From: 66-474 sp964489055 | GTDB lineage: Bacteria > Pseudomonadota > Gammaproteobacteria > Xanthomonadales > Rhodanobacteraceae | Assembly (NCBI GenBank): GCA_964489055.1 | Contig: CAZAXF010000009.1 | Span: forward strand, 1-64,000 | Direction of reading: 5' to 3' | Length of the DNA: 64,000 nt | Shown here: positions 50,591-59,370 of the stretch, piece after piece | Position numbering within the stretch: the first letter of the stretch is position 1 | Layout of the letters: every line of letters begins with the position of its first letter | Position numbers and translations under genes: made by a program | Notes under the pieces: model-generated | What the model saw: the letters and a program-made list of their open reading frames with translations, nothing else | Database searches by the model: none | What the model was told of the DNA's origin: nothing

Positions 50591-51268
50591 TCATGCGGCG
50601 CCCGAAAGGTGCTCGGCGAAGAACGCCAGCGTGCGTTCCAGTGCCAGCGGCGCGCCTTCGGGATCGTAACGGGCGTGGTCGGTGTCGCGGTTGAAGGCGT
50701 GCCCGGCCTCGGGATAGACGTACACCGGTGCGTCGGGCCAGGCCTCGCGATGTTTTTGCACCGCCGCAGGCGGAATCGACCGGTCCTTCGCACCGAAGTG
50801 GAACATCACCGGCGCCTTCAGCGGCTGGTCGAGGTAGCCGGTGTTGCGCGCGCCGTAGTAGCTCACCGCCGGCAACCCCAGGCGCTGTGCGGCGAGCAGG
50901 GCGACCGTGCCGCCCCAGCAGTAGCCGACCACGCCGATCTTCCCGGCCGAGCGAATCGAATCGGCAGCGCTGGCCACGGCTTCGACCGCGCGATCCATTC
51001 CGGTTTCCAATGCCAGCGCCTTGCCGCGCTGCGTTCCCTCGTGGTCGTAGTCGAGTTCGACGTCGTTCTCGACGAAGTCGAAGAATGCCGGCGCGATCGC
51101 GGTGTATCCGCGTTCGGCAAAGTCGTCGGCCACGTTGCGGATGTGTTGCGTGACGCCGAAGATTTCCTGCACCACCACGATGCCGCCCCTGGGCTTGCCG
51201 ACGGGCTTGGCGAGATACGCGCCGACGCAGTGGGTGCCTGCGGTGTTGAGGTTGATGCGCTCGCCCAT
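50591..51268 (-). CDS. dienelactone hydrolase family protein
   Basis: A 225-aa alpha/beta hydrolase. The nucleophile is a cysteine, in VVGYCWGGTVAL, as in true dienelactone hydrolases; the acid and His are in FHFGAKDRSIPPAA and YPEAGHAFNRDTDHARYDP. The opening IVVVQEIFGVTQHIRN is typical. It hydrolyses an ester or lactone; the substrate is unknown. ATG 51268 starts MGERINLNTA; another ATG 3 codons upstream is possible. It precedes the pxp operon on the same strand, but a repeat lies between them. Confidence 0.88.
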   Translation of the reverse strand: MGERINLNTAGTHCVGAYLAKPVGKPRGGIVVVQEIFGVTQHIRNVADDFAERGYTAIAPAFFDFVENDVELDYDHEGTQRGKALALETGMDRAVEAVASAADSIRSAGKIGVVGYCWGGTVALLAAQRLGLPAVSYYGARNTGYLDQPLKAPVMFHFGAKDRSIPPAAVQKHREAWPDAPVYVYPEAGHAFNRDTDHARYDPEGAPLALERTLAFFAEHLSGAA

Positions 51269-51426
51269 GGCAGTCACTCCGTGCGTTGCAATCCCCTCAG
51301 CCTACTACCAGCCACGGTGCAGGCGGGGATTTCAGCGGCGAAGTTGCAGAACAGGATGGGCCGCACGGTCCATGTGCTGGTGGACGAAGCGGAGCTGACG
51401 ATGCCGTCGTGCGCTCGTCCAGGCTC

Positions 51427-52731
51427 CTAATGGATGCCGGCTGGCAGTTTCAAGAGCGTCGTCCGCCCACCTTCAACCTTCCAGATACCCGTACGCGTGG
51501 CCACCAGCATCGGTTGATGCCACGTCAACGATTGCATGACGTGGAACTCGGTGGGCAGGTCCGACACCAGGTGCGTCATGGCCAGGAAGGCGGGCCTGGG
51601 TTCGCCAACGTCGAATTCAACGCACGACCTGGCGGATGCGAAGGTAGTGAGGATGCGGGAGCCATCCCGCGACACCCGGTCGCGGGTATTGCCGCCGATC
51701 CAGATTCGTGGCTTGTCGCGGGACGCGCTCATCACGTAAACCCACCATCCCTGCTTGTCTTCGGTCGGCAGCACGATGGTGTTGACGTGCTGTGTGCACA
51801 CACTGGCCTTTGCGTGCAATGCGGTCTGCGCGGCCCGAAAGCGCATCGCCAGCTGCGGCGTCAAGTCGGCGGCCTTGCCTTCCGTGACCGCGTGGCTGCC
51901 ATCAGCCTTCGTGGTCACCACATACCGAATCGCGTAACCCGACCCGGTGTCCTGGATGAGGTAGAACTTCCCGGCCCGGCCGGTGCCCGGCAAGGCAAGG
52001 AATCCTCCCTTGCCCGTCGGCAGCGGCAGGCCGCGCTTGCGCAGCACGTCGGTGGAATGCCAGGCCAGTTGGTCCTGCCGATACATGGCTTTGCCGCGCG
52101 CCTCGATTTTCTTCACCTGTGCCGCCCGTTCCGGGGACAACGGCGCCGGCCTGGCATGGACCAGTTCATTCGGGTCGCGCAGACATCCCGGATGGGCCGC
52201 ATTGGCGCACGGGGTGAAGCTGCTGGAAAACGCGCCCCAGCGAGCCACTTGTTCGCGAAGCACGGGCGTCTTGCCTGGCGGTACCGGTGGGTAGTCGCTC
52301 TCGGCGACCAGGGAATACACCACGTCGCCGTCGACGATGTAGCGGCGGATGGAAACGGCCGCGCGATTGGTCACCGTATCGTCCCCGCACTGCCACATCT
52401 CGGATTCGATTCGTGTGTCGTCGATCCGGGATGGGCCCGCGACGCTGATCAACATGTGCGGACATGTGGACTTGGCGGCAGCGTGTTGCCGGTCCAGCCA
52501 GACCTCGAAGGACATGTCGCCCGGCAGCGTCGTCTGCGCAATCGTCGCGCGTTCGGTCCAGTGCTGCGGACCCTCGTCCTTCAGGTAGAACTGCCTGGCG
52601 CTCTCGGTGCGGGTCGATGGTGCCTCGTGGAACTCGGGAGGCACGACCCAGCCGATCCGCTGCGCGGGCCATGCCTGCAAGGCGGCACCGGCAAGCAGCG
52701 TTGCCAGGCACATTCGGCACGACAGGTTCAT
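51427..52731 (-). CDS. hypothetical secreted protein
   Basis: The protein is 434 aa. Signal peptide residues 1-23 (CLATLLAGAALQAWPA). No family recognised. The mature part contains several cysteines (STCPHML, MWQCGDD, TPCANAAHPGCLRD, SVCTQHV, RSCVEFD) that could form disulfides, and SDYPPVPPGKTPVLREQVAR. The ATG at 52731 is preferred. The gene pairs by orientation with a 378-aa lipoprotein upstream of it. Function unknown; a periplasmic location is the only supported statement. Confidence 0.65.
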   Translation of the reverse strand: MNLSCRMCLATLLAGAALQAWPAQRIGWVVPPEFHEAPSTRTESARQFYLKDEGPQHWTERATIAQTTLPGDMSFEVWLDRQHAAAKSTCPHMLISVAGPSRIDDTRIESEMWQCGDDTVTNRAAVSIRRYIVDGDVVYSLVAESDYPPVPPGKTPVLREQVARWGAFSSSFTPCANAAHPGCLRDPNELVHARPAPLSPERAAQVKKIEARGKAMYRQDQLAWHSTDVLRKRGLPLPTGKGGFLALPGTGRAGKFYLIQDTGSGYAIRYVVTTKADGSHAVTEGKAADLTPQLAMRFRAAQTALHAKASVCTQHVNTIVLPTEDKQGWWVYVMSASRDKPRIWIGGNTRDRVSRDGSRILTTFASARSCVEFDVGEPRPAFLAMTHLVSDLPTEFHVMQSLTWHQPMLVATRTGIWKVEGGRTTLLKLPAGIH

Positions 52732-52827
52732 CGTTGCTCCTGAAGTGGTATCGGGTACCGGCGGCCGCGGCGCCGGAAGCCGCCTGGGTTGTGCGCGTCG
52801 CCGTCCGTGGCGACGCCGCGACATGGC

Positions 52828-53964
52828 TCAGTGGGCCATCGTTGCAACCGGCACGCGCACGTCCTGTCCGACAAACCTCGCGCCATGGGTGACGTCGCCA
52901 TTGGCGACCGAATACACCTTGCCGTCCGGCGCGTCCTGGATGCTGCGTTGCGCGTCGTGGTACACCGTGACCCAATCGCGCTTGCCGGCCTTGGCAAGGT
53001 CGGGCTGGGCCTGCTCCAGGTCGATGGCCAGCATGCGCGCGGTCTGCCCACCGCCGGCGGTGACCGCCTGCTTCACTGCCGCGCCGCCATCGGCCTGCCA
53101 CGTGGTCACGAAATGCTTGGCGCGCTCATCCACGTTCCAGACCGGCGATGCGATCTGCTTCAGTTTGGCCGTGTGCTGCCACTGCTCGTCGTGGAGCTTG
53201 TGGCGGAGTTTCGCATTGGCGGGATCGTAGGGATCGCCCGCGTTCGACCTGGTGATCTGTGCATCGACATCGAGCTTCGCGTAGCGGGCGTCCTCTGCCC
53301 TGGTCATCTGCTCGCGCACGGCGTCGGTCTTGGCAGGCATCGCCAGCAACGCCGATTGATAGGTCAGGTCGTTGTGGTAGACAGGCTTGTGCCGCCAGTT
53401 GCGGCCGGCGCCGTCGACGTACAAATTGGCGTGGGTGATGACCTGCACGGCCGAGAAGTCCGGCGTCATCGCGTATTCGCTGTCCAGGATCAACCAGGCC
53501 GAGCCCGGCTTGGCAGCGGCCGGCAAGAGGTCGTCGTCCTTGGTCTTGGCATCGACGGTACGCCAGTCGGAGAGCCGGACAGGCAGCGCCGAAAGTCCCT
53601 GGTGCAGCGCTTCGCGCAGGTCGTTGCGGCCGTCGTAGCCCGCCAGCGTGACCAGCAACGGCGCCAGGTGCTTTTCCGCAAATTCATGCGCCTCGTGGTT
53701 GGCTTCGGCCGAAATCAGCGCGCTCGCGATCAGGCCGCCCGCCAGGCCCGCGATGATCGGCGCTCCGGCGGGATAGGCGCTGATAAAGGTCGTGTTGTAT
53801 TGCGCCTTCAATTTGTCCTGGTCCATCACCGAGACCACGTGCAGGTCATGGATCTGCGACAGCTCGGCATTGCTGGTGTGGGTGGCGAGGTAAGGCTGCT
53901 GTGTTGCGCAGCCGGACAATATCAGTACGCCGCAAGCAAGTGCGGTGGTGCGTAGCATTCGCAT
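52828..53964 (-). CDS. hypothetical lipoprotein
   Basis: The protein is 378 aa. The lipobox is LILSGC. After about 40 residues a glycine-rich hydrophobic stretch (APIIAGLAGGLIASALISAE) may lie in or on a membrane; the rest is soluble (RKDWRTVDAKTKDDDL-like charged segments; LRHKLHDEQWQHTAKLKQI). No family recognised. It lies immediately upstream, 96 bases, of the 434-aa secreted protein gene in the same direction, so the pair may be coexpressed at the envelope. Confidence 0.68.
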   Translation of the reverse strand: MRMLRTTALACGVLILSGCATQQPYLATHTSNAELSQIHDLHVVSVMDQDKLKAQYNTTFISAYPAGAPIIAGLAGGLIASALISAEANHEAHEFAEKHLAPLLVTLAGYDGRNDLREALHQGLSALPVRLSDWRTVDAKTKDDDLLPAAAKPGSAWLILDSEYAMTPDFSAVQVITHANLYVDGAGRNWRHKPVYHNDLTYQSALLAMPAKTDAVREQMTRAEDARYAKLDVDAQITRSNAGDPYDPANAKLRHKLHDEQWQHTAKLKQIASPVWNVDERAKHFVTTWQADGGAAVKQAVTAGGGQTARMLAIDLEQAQPDLAKAGKRDWVTVYHDAQRSIQDAPDGKVYSVANGDVTHGARFVGQDVRVPVATMAH

Positions 53965-54127
53965 GGTATTCCCCTGTAATGAAATGAACCGTGTGTAGAA
54001 CCCCAAGCCCTTGTCAGCTGGTACGGCGACCGCAACTGCGGTGCCGTCCGCATGGCAAGAGCCGCGCGCCAGTGTAGCGTCGCGCAGATGCGTTGCAGCG
54101 GCGGAGCGAGCCAAACCGGGATGTCCG

Positions 54128-54667
54128 TCACGGCCGGGGCGGGTCGCTCGCCTGGCCCGCTTCATCGACGCGGTAGCCGACCGACAGCACCACGAAGCAC
54201 GTCTTGCCGCCCGGCAACCCGGCTTCGAATTCGTCGTCGACACGCTTTTTCAATGCCGCGCGCGCCAGCGGCGAATCGACGCTGATCCAGCCCTTCTTCG
54301 CATCGGTCTCGTCGGGACCGACGATGCGGTAGGCGTGTGTTTCGCCGGTATCGACGTTCTCGATTTCGAAGCTGGCGCCGAAGAAGATGGTGTCGCGGCT
54401 GGCGGGTGTGCCGTCGGCCACCTTCAGCGACGGGATGCGCTTGGACAGATAGCGCACGCGGCGGTCGATTTCGCCGAGCTGCTTCTTGCGGTAGGTGTAT
54501 TCGGCGTTTTCGGAACGGTCGCCTTCGGCGGCCGCCGCGGCCAGCGCCTTGACCACTTCCGGACGCAATTCCCGCCACAGGTGGTCGAGCTCGGCCTTCA
54601 GCGCCTCGAAGCCCTGGCGCGTGATGATCGCGGTCGAGCGCGGCGGAGGTGGACGCCAGCGTCCCAT
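54128..54667 (-). CDS. greB: transcription elongation factor GreB
   Basis: The protein is 179 aa. The N-terminal coiled-coil carries the tip acidic residues in EGDRSENAEYTYRKKQLGEI and the GreB-typical DRRVRYLSKRIPSL. The C-terminal FKBP-like domain has YRIVGPDETDAKKGWISVDS and SPLARAALKKRVDDEF. It rescues backtracked RNA polymerase by stimulating transcript cleavage. It begins 2 bases after the stop of the upstream membrane protein gene, so they form an operon. Confidence 0.93.
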   Translation of the reverse strand: MGRWRPPPPRSTAIITRQGFEALKAELDHLWRELRPEVVKALAAAAAEGDRSENAEYTYRKKQLGEIDRRVRYLSKRIPSLKVADGTPASRDTIFFGASFEIENVDTGETHAYRIVGPDETDAKKGWISVDSPLARAALKKRVDDEFEAGLPGGKTCFVVLSVGYRVDEAGQASDPPRP

Positions 54668-54669
54668 CT

Positions 54670-55794
54670 TCAGCGTGGGGCCGCCAGCCGCCGCAGCGCC
54701 GCGGCTTCCGGATGCCGTGGCCAGCGCTGCACGAAACCGTTGGCGAGATACCACGCCAGCTCGTGCATGCCGATGCGCGCGGCGGTCCTCGCCAGCAACG
54801 CGGTATTGGCCGGATCGTCGGGCAGGAAGCGCGGCTCGATTTCGCGGCACTCCTGCACCACGCCCAGCGCACGGCGCTCGTCACCGCTGGCGCACAACTG
54901 CGTGATCCATTCCCGGCCGTGTTTCAGCAGCAGGTCGTTGCGATGCAGCCGGCGCAGCAACGAGCGGAACCGCACGTGCACTTCGGCCGGCGCCAGGCGT
55001 TCGCGGATGCGGTCGCGCAAGCGGATCGCGGCTTCCTCGGGATCGTCCGCCGCCAGCGATTCGCACTCGGCCAGCAATGCATCGTCCGCGCCGAAGCCGA
55101 TCTGGCGCGCAAGCTGGGGCGCCTCCGGCTGCATGCCCAGCCGCTCGCGATAGTGCCAGACCATGACGCCCATCCAGTGGAAATCCAGCACCACCAGGTA
55201 CGTGGCCACCACCCCGAACAGCGGCAGCGAAAGCACGCGCGGCAACTGGCCGAGGCCGGCCGCCGAGACCCAGATCAGCACGGCCAGCGCCGCGTTGGCG
55301 ACAACCGGGACCAGGTACACCGCGCCGAACCGCGCGATCACCTGCAGCCAGGTCACCGGGTTCAGCGCGACCAGCATGTCGCCGTCGAAGGCCAGCGACA
55401 TGTCGATCGCGGGCAGCAGCAGCGCGGCGACGACCAGCGGGATCCACAACTTCCCCGGTACGAGCAAGACGACGAGCACGCAAGCCACGATCACCGCGAG
55501 GTGCAAGACCAGGATGCCGCGCGGGTTGCCGGCGCGGCCTTCCAGTTGTGCCTCGGGCGGCTCGTCGTGTCCGTCGGCGGTCGCCACCATGCAGTCGATC
55601 GCGTAGCGCCAGGTCGCGCCCCAGACCACGATCGCGGCCAGGAGGCCGATGACGCTGGGCAGCAAAACCGCGTAGTGGCACAGGCCCAGCACCACGCACG
55701 TGGTCAGCGCACCTCCGCGCACGGGATAGCGCAGCCCGTCGACCATCCGGTCGGCCAGCGGCATCTCCTCGGCGGCGGTGCGGATCGGCGGCAT
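54670..55794 (-). CDS. hypothetical polytopic membrane protein with TPR-like tail
   Basis: The protein is 374 aa. About six hydrophobic helices in residues 28-215 are followed by a cytoplasmic, helical C-terminal part of about 150 residues (ADDPEEAAIRLRDRIRERLA; RSLLRRLHRNDLLLKHGREW; AARIGMHELAWYLANGFVQR) that looks like TPR-type repeats. Family not recognised, though the first helices resemble DUF4013-type proteins. It stands directly upstream of greB (2-base gap), an arrangement worth noting because greB is usually independent. Confidence 0.68.
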   Translation of the reverse strand: MPPIRTAAEEMPLADRMVDGLRYPVRGGALTTCVVLGLCHYAVLLPSVIGLLAAIVVWGATWRYAIDCMVATADGHDEPPEAQLEGRAGNPRGILVLHLAVIVACVLVVLLVPGKLWIPLVVAALLLPAIDMSLAFDGDMLVALNPVTWLQVIARFGAVYLVPVVANAALAVLIWVSAAGLGQLPRVLSLPLFGVVATYLVVLDFHWMGVMVWHYRERLGMQPEAPQLARQIGFGADDALLAECESLAADDPEEAAIRLRDRIRERLAPAEVHVRFRSLLRRLHRNDLLLKHGREWITQLCASGDERRALGVVQECREIEPRFLPDDPANTALLARTAARIGMHELAWYLANGFVQRWPRHPEAAALRRLAAPR

Positions 55795-55997
55795 GGTGTC
55801 CTCAGCGATGGTGCCTGCCGAAGCGCGGGTCCGGCTCGACCGCGGTGTCGTCGTTCCTGCCGATCAGGATGTTGTCCACGCGTTGGTTCCCCGTGCGGGT
55901 GTGCACAAATTGCGATTGTACGGTGCGTTGCGGCCTTGAGCCGCCTGTCGGGGTGCGCTACGGTTTGGGCGTTGTCCGGAATACGGGTGGGTGGTTC

Positions 55998-57452
55998 ATG
56001 AAGTGGCGGTCTTTGCGGTGGGCGGGGTGCGTGTGCGCGATCGGTTTGCTGGCCGGTTGCACCACGGCCCGGCCCCAGAACACGTCCACCGATACCAAGG
56101 CGGTCGATGCGCTGTACGCGCAGCTCGACGCCGCCAGTGGCCAGTACGACGACGCACTGGAACAGGCGCGGCAGGGCGACAACGCCAAGTCGCGGAAGAC
56201 CCTGGAAGCCGCACTGGACGCGCTGCGCGGGGCTTCGGACCAGTGCGTAAATACGCCCGGTTGCGACACCGCGCGGTTCCTGTCTGCCTACGACCGCGCG
56301 CTGCGCCTGAAGGACGGCAGCTTCCTTGGCACCGAAGACCCGGACCAGGCGCTGGACGATGACGATGCCACCACGGTCGATGCCGATTCCGGCGTATTGA
56401 CGAACCTGCCGCAGGCCCAACGCACCGTGCAGTTGCTGCATGACCACAAGCTGTCGGACCTGGTGGCGACCAATGGTCCGGTACAGGCCGCGCTGCAGCT
56501 TTGGTTGACCCGGATGCGGCCCAACCTGATCCGTGCGTACGTCGACTATCGCTACCTGCGCTACCAGATGGAACCGGCGTTCCACAAGGCCGGCTTGCCC
56601 GAAGCCATCCTGTTCGGGCTGATCGCCAAGGAATCGGGCGGACGCGTGCACGCGGTCTCCCGCTCGGGTGCGGCCGGTCCGTTGCAGTTCATGCCGGCCA
56701 CCGGTGCGCGCTTTGGTCTCAACACCGTCGATGGTTTCGACCAGCGCTTCGATCCGGAGATGTCGGCCCAGGCGACCGCGGCGTACTTCAACGAGCAGAT
56801 GGGCAAGTTGAACGACGACCTGGCGCTGGTGCTGGCCGCCTACAACGGCGGCGAGGGCAGGGTCGGGCGGCTGGCGGGACGCGTGTCCGATGCCAGTTTC
56901 TGGAACCCCAAGGTGTACTTCTCGCTGGCCCCGGAGACCCGCGCCTACGTGCCGATGGTGCTGGCGGCGGCGTGGCTGTTCCTGCACCCGCATCGCTACA
57001 ACCTGCATTTCCCGAAGGTCGATGGTGCGCCCGGACATGTGGACCTGGCCAGGGCAGCGTCGCTGAACGAGCTGGCGGTGTGCCTGGGCAATGACGACGG
57101 CAGCCACTACGGCTGGTATCGCACGCTGCGCAATCTCAACCCGCAGATGGACCCGTCCGATGTCCAGCCTGAAGGCACGCGCGTCAACCTGCCGAAGTTC
57201 CTGGAAGGCACCTACCGGAGCGGCTGCGTACACGGCAAGTGGGTGGCGCTGGCCGACCAGTTGCAGTCGGCGCAGGTTCCCAAGCCGCCGCGCCACAGCC
57301 ACTACACCGTGCGCAAGGGCGACACCCTTTCCGCCATTTCGCGGCGCTTCCACTGCCCCAGCGTGCATGCGCTGGCGCGCAACAACCACCTGCACACCTC
57401 CTCCACGCTGCGAATCGGCAAGCGCTTGCGGTTGACGGGATGCAGGCGGTAA
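55998..57452 (+). CDS. mltD: membrane-bound lytic transglycosylase MltD-like, LysM
   Basis: The protein is 484 aa. Lipobox LLAGC near residue 20; a linker rich in D/E (residues 35-130); a lytic transglycosylase domain at about 190-310 with the catalytic Glu in LFGLIAKESGGRVHAVSRSG and GAAGPLQFMPATG, ALVLAAYNGGEGRV; the C-terminal LysM module YTVRKGDTLSAISRRFHCPS binds peptidoglycan. It cleaves glycan strands at the outer membrane. It is a second lytic transglycosylase of the window, besides MltF at 11635. Start ATG 55998 gives the lipoprotein leader. Confidence 0.92.
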   Translation: MKWRSLRWAGCVCAIGLLAGCTTARPQNTSTDTKAVDALYAQLDAASGQYDDALEQARQGDNAKSRKTLEAALDALRGASDQCVNTPGCDTARFLSAYDRALRLKDGSFLGTEDPDQALDDDDATTVDADSGVLTNLPQAQRTVQLLHDHKLSDLVATNGPVQAALQLWLTRMRPNLIRAYVDYRYLRYQMEPAFHKAGLPEAILFGLIAKESGGRVHAVSRSGAAGPLQFMPATGARFGLNTVDGFDQRFDPEMSAQATAAYFNEQMGKLNDDLALVLAAYNGGEGRVGRLAGRVSDASFWNPKVYFSLAPETRAYVPMVLAAAWLFLHPHRYNLHFPKVDGAPGHVDLARAASLNELAVCLGNDDGSHYGWYRTLRNLNPQMDPSDVQPEGTRVNLPKFLEGTYRSGCVHGKWVALADQLQSAQVPKPPRHSHYTVRKGDTLSAISRRFHCPSVHALARNNHLHTSSTLRIGKRLRLTGCRR

Positions 57453-57651
57453 TGGAGAAACGCCATCCCCGGGCAGCCGCACCCGTGCCGGGGTCCTGAA
57501 GAGTTTCTGCAAACCGGATCCTCATCCGGCGCCGCGCGCCACCCCCGATCAGGAGCGTTTCCGGGGCAGGCTCTGCTCCCGGAGCGGGAGGGGAAAACCG
57601 GCTGAGGATCAAGGAAAGCCATGTCAACCCGTGGGGCGGATCAACACGCCG

Positions 57652-59310
57652 TCAGGATGGTGCATAGGTGCGGCGCAGCGCCTTCTTGTCGAGCTTGCCG
57701 ACGCTGGTCTTGGCCAGTGCCTCGACGATGCGGATTTCATCGGGGACCGCGTAGTCGGGCAGTTCGCCCTTGTCCGCCAGTTTCTGGAGCGATCCGCGGA
57801 TCGCGTGCGGTTCCAGCGTCGCGCCTTCGGCCGGAACCACCAGCGCCATGGGCCGCTCGCCCCATTTGGGATCGGGCACGCCGATGACGGCGACTTCGCC
57901 GACGCCGGGAAGCTTCGAGACCAGGTCCTCGATCGCCAGCGAACTGACCCATTCGCCGCCGGTCTTGATCACGTCCTTGAGCCGGTCGCGGATCTGCAGC
58001 CGGCCGTCGGCATCGATGGTGCCGATGTCGCCCGAGTGCAGGTAGCCACCGCGCCATAATTCCTTCGACTGTTCGGGTTGCTTGAGGTAGCCCCGCGTCA
58101 ACCAGGGACTGCGGAACACCACCTCGCCCTGTGATCGGTCATCGTGTGCCAGCGGCTGCATCGCCTCGTCGACCACGCGCACGTCGCACAGCAGGAACGG
58201 GTTGCCGGTGCGTACGCGCAGGGCTGCCTGGGTGTCGATGTCGCCTTCCAGCTCGGCGCGGGTGAGGTGCATCACGGTCTGGATCGGCGCGGTCTCGCTC
58301 ATGCCGTAACCGGTGAACACGTCGATGCCGCGCTCCAGCGCCGTCCGGCACAGGCCCTGCGAGAGCGCGGAGCCGCCGATCACCATCTTCAGGTGCGACA
58401 GATCCGTGTCTTTCGAGTCGGGATGGGCCAGGAGCATGTGCAAAAGGGTGGGCACGCAGTGCGAGAAGGTCACGCCCTCGTCGCGGATCAGTTGCAGCAT
58501 CACCGGCGCCTCGTAGCGCCCGGGGTAGACCTGCTTGAGGCCCAGCATCGTCGCGGCGTAGGGCACGCCCCAGGCGTGCACGTGGAACATCGGCGTGATC
58601 GGCATGTACACGTCTTCGCGGTGCAGCCGGCCCTGCGCGGGCGCGGTGCCGAACCAGCCGGCGATCGCCAGCGTGTGCAGCACCAGTTGCCGGTGGCTGT
58701 AGTAGCAGCCCTTGGGGCGGCCGGTGGTACCGGTGGTGTAGAAGGTCGTGGCGCGGGTGTCCTCGTCGAAGTCGGGGAAGTCGTAACCGGGATCGGCCGC
58801 GGCCAGCAGGGCCTCGTATTCGCCGGCGAAGGTGCCGTCGGCGGCTTCGGTTGCGGTCGTGCCCTCGTCGATCCGGATCACCTGCACGGGCTTTTCGAGG
58901 TGGCCGCGGATGCCCTCCAGCAATGGCAGGAATGCGGTGTTGACCAGGATCACGTCCGCCCCGGCGTGGTTCAGCGTCCAGGCCATTTCCGCCGGCGACA
59001 GACGTACGTTCACCGTCTGCAGCACGCAGCCCATCATCGGGATCGCGAAAAAACATTCCAGGTAGCGATGGCTGTCCCAGTCCATCACCGCCACGGTCTG
59101 GCCCGGCCGCACGCCGAGCTCCGCCAGCGTCGAGGCCAGCCGCCCGATGCGCGCGCGGGTTTCGCGATAGGTGAAGCGCCGGCCGTCGCGATAGACGATC
59201 TCCTGATCGGGGCTGTTGGCCAGCGGGGTGATCCAGAGCTGCTTGATCAGCAGCGGAAAGTCGTACGCGGAAGGGGTACGGGCGATCGGATTGTCGACGT
59301 CGATGTACAT
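57652..59310 (-). CDS. AMP-forming fatty-acid/acyl-CoA ligase
   Basis: The protein is 552 aa. The AMP-binding signature is FYTTGTTGRPKGCYYSH (about residues 193-209), with GYGMSETAPIQTV and the C-terminal hinge SGDIGTIDADGRLQIRDRLK DVIKTGGEW and the catalytic lysine in TSVGKLDKKALRR. It activates a carboxylic acid (medium- or long-chain fatty acid) with CoA and ATP in the cytoplasm. It is the last gene of a leftward cluster that also holds a GH78-like enzyme and an esterase, 60 bases downstream of the GH78 stop. A role in handling an acid released by those enzymes is an inference. Confidence 0.92.
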   Translation of the reverse strand: MYIDVDNPIARTPSAYDFPLLIKQLWITPLANSPDQEIVYRDGRRFTYRETRARIGRLASTLAELGVRPGQTVAVMDWDSHRYLECFFAIPMMGCVLQTVNVRLSPAEMAWTLNHAGADVILVNTAFLPLLEGIRGHLEKPVQVIRIDEGTTATEAADGTFAGEYEALLAAADPGYDFPDFDEDTRATTFYTTGTTGRPKGCYYSHRQLVLHTLAIAGWFGTAPAQGRLHREDVYMPITPMFHVHAWGVPYAATMLGLKQVYPGRYEAPVMLQLIRDEGVTFSHCVPTLLHMLLAHPDSKDTDLSHLKMVIGGSALSQGLCRTALERGIDVFTGYGMSETAPIQTVMHLTRAELEGDIDTQAALRVRTGNPFLLCDVRVVDEAMQPLAHDDRSQGEVVFRSPWLTRGYLKQPEQSKELWRGGYLHSGDIGTIDADGRLQIRDRLKDVIKTGGEWVSSLAIEDLVSKLPGVGEVAVIGVPDPKWGERPMALVVPAEGATLEPHAIRGSLQKLADKGELPDYAVPDEIRIVEALAKTSVGKLDKKALRRTYAPS

Positions 59311-59370
59311 GGGGCGTGTCCTCGTGTTGCGAAAATGCGCGCGGGGAACGGCGTTGCATGCGCCGGAAAA

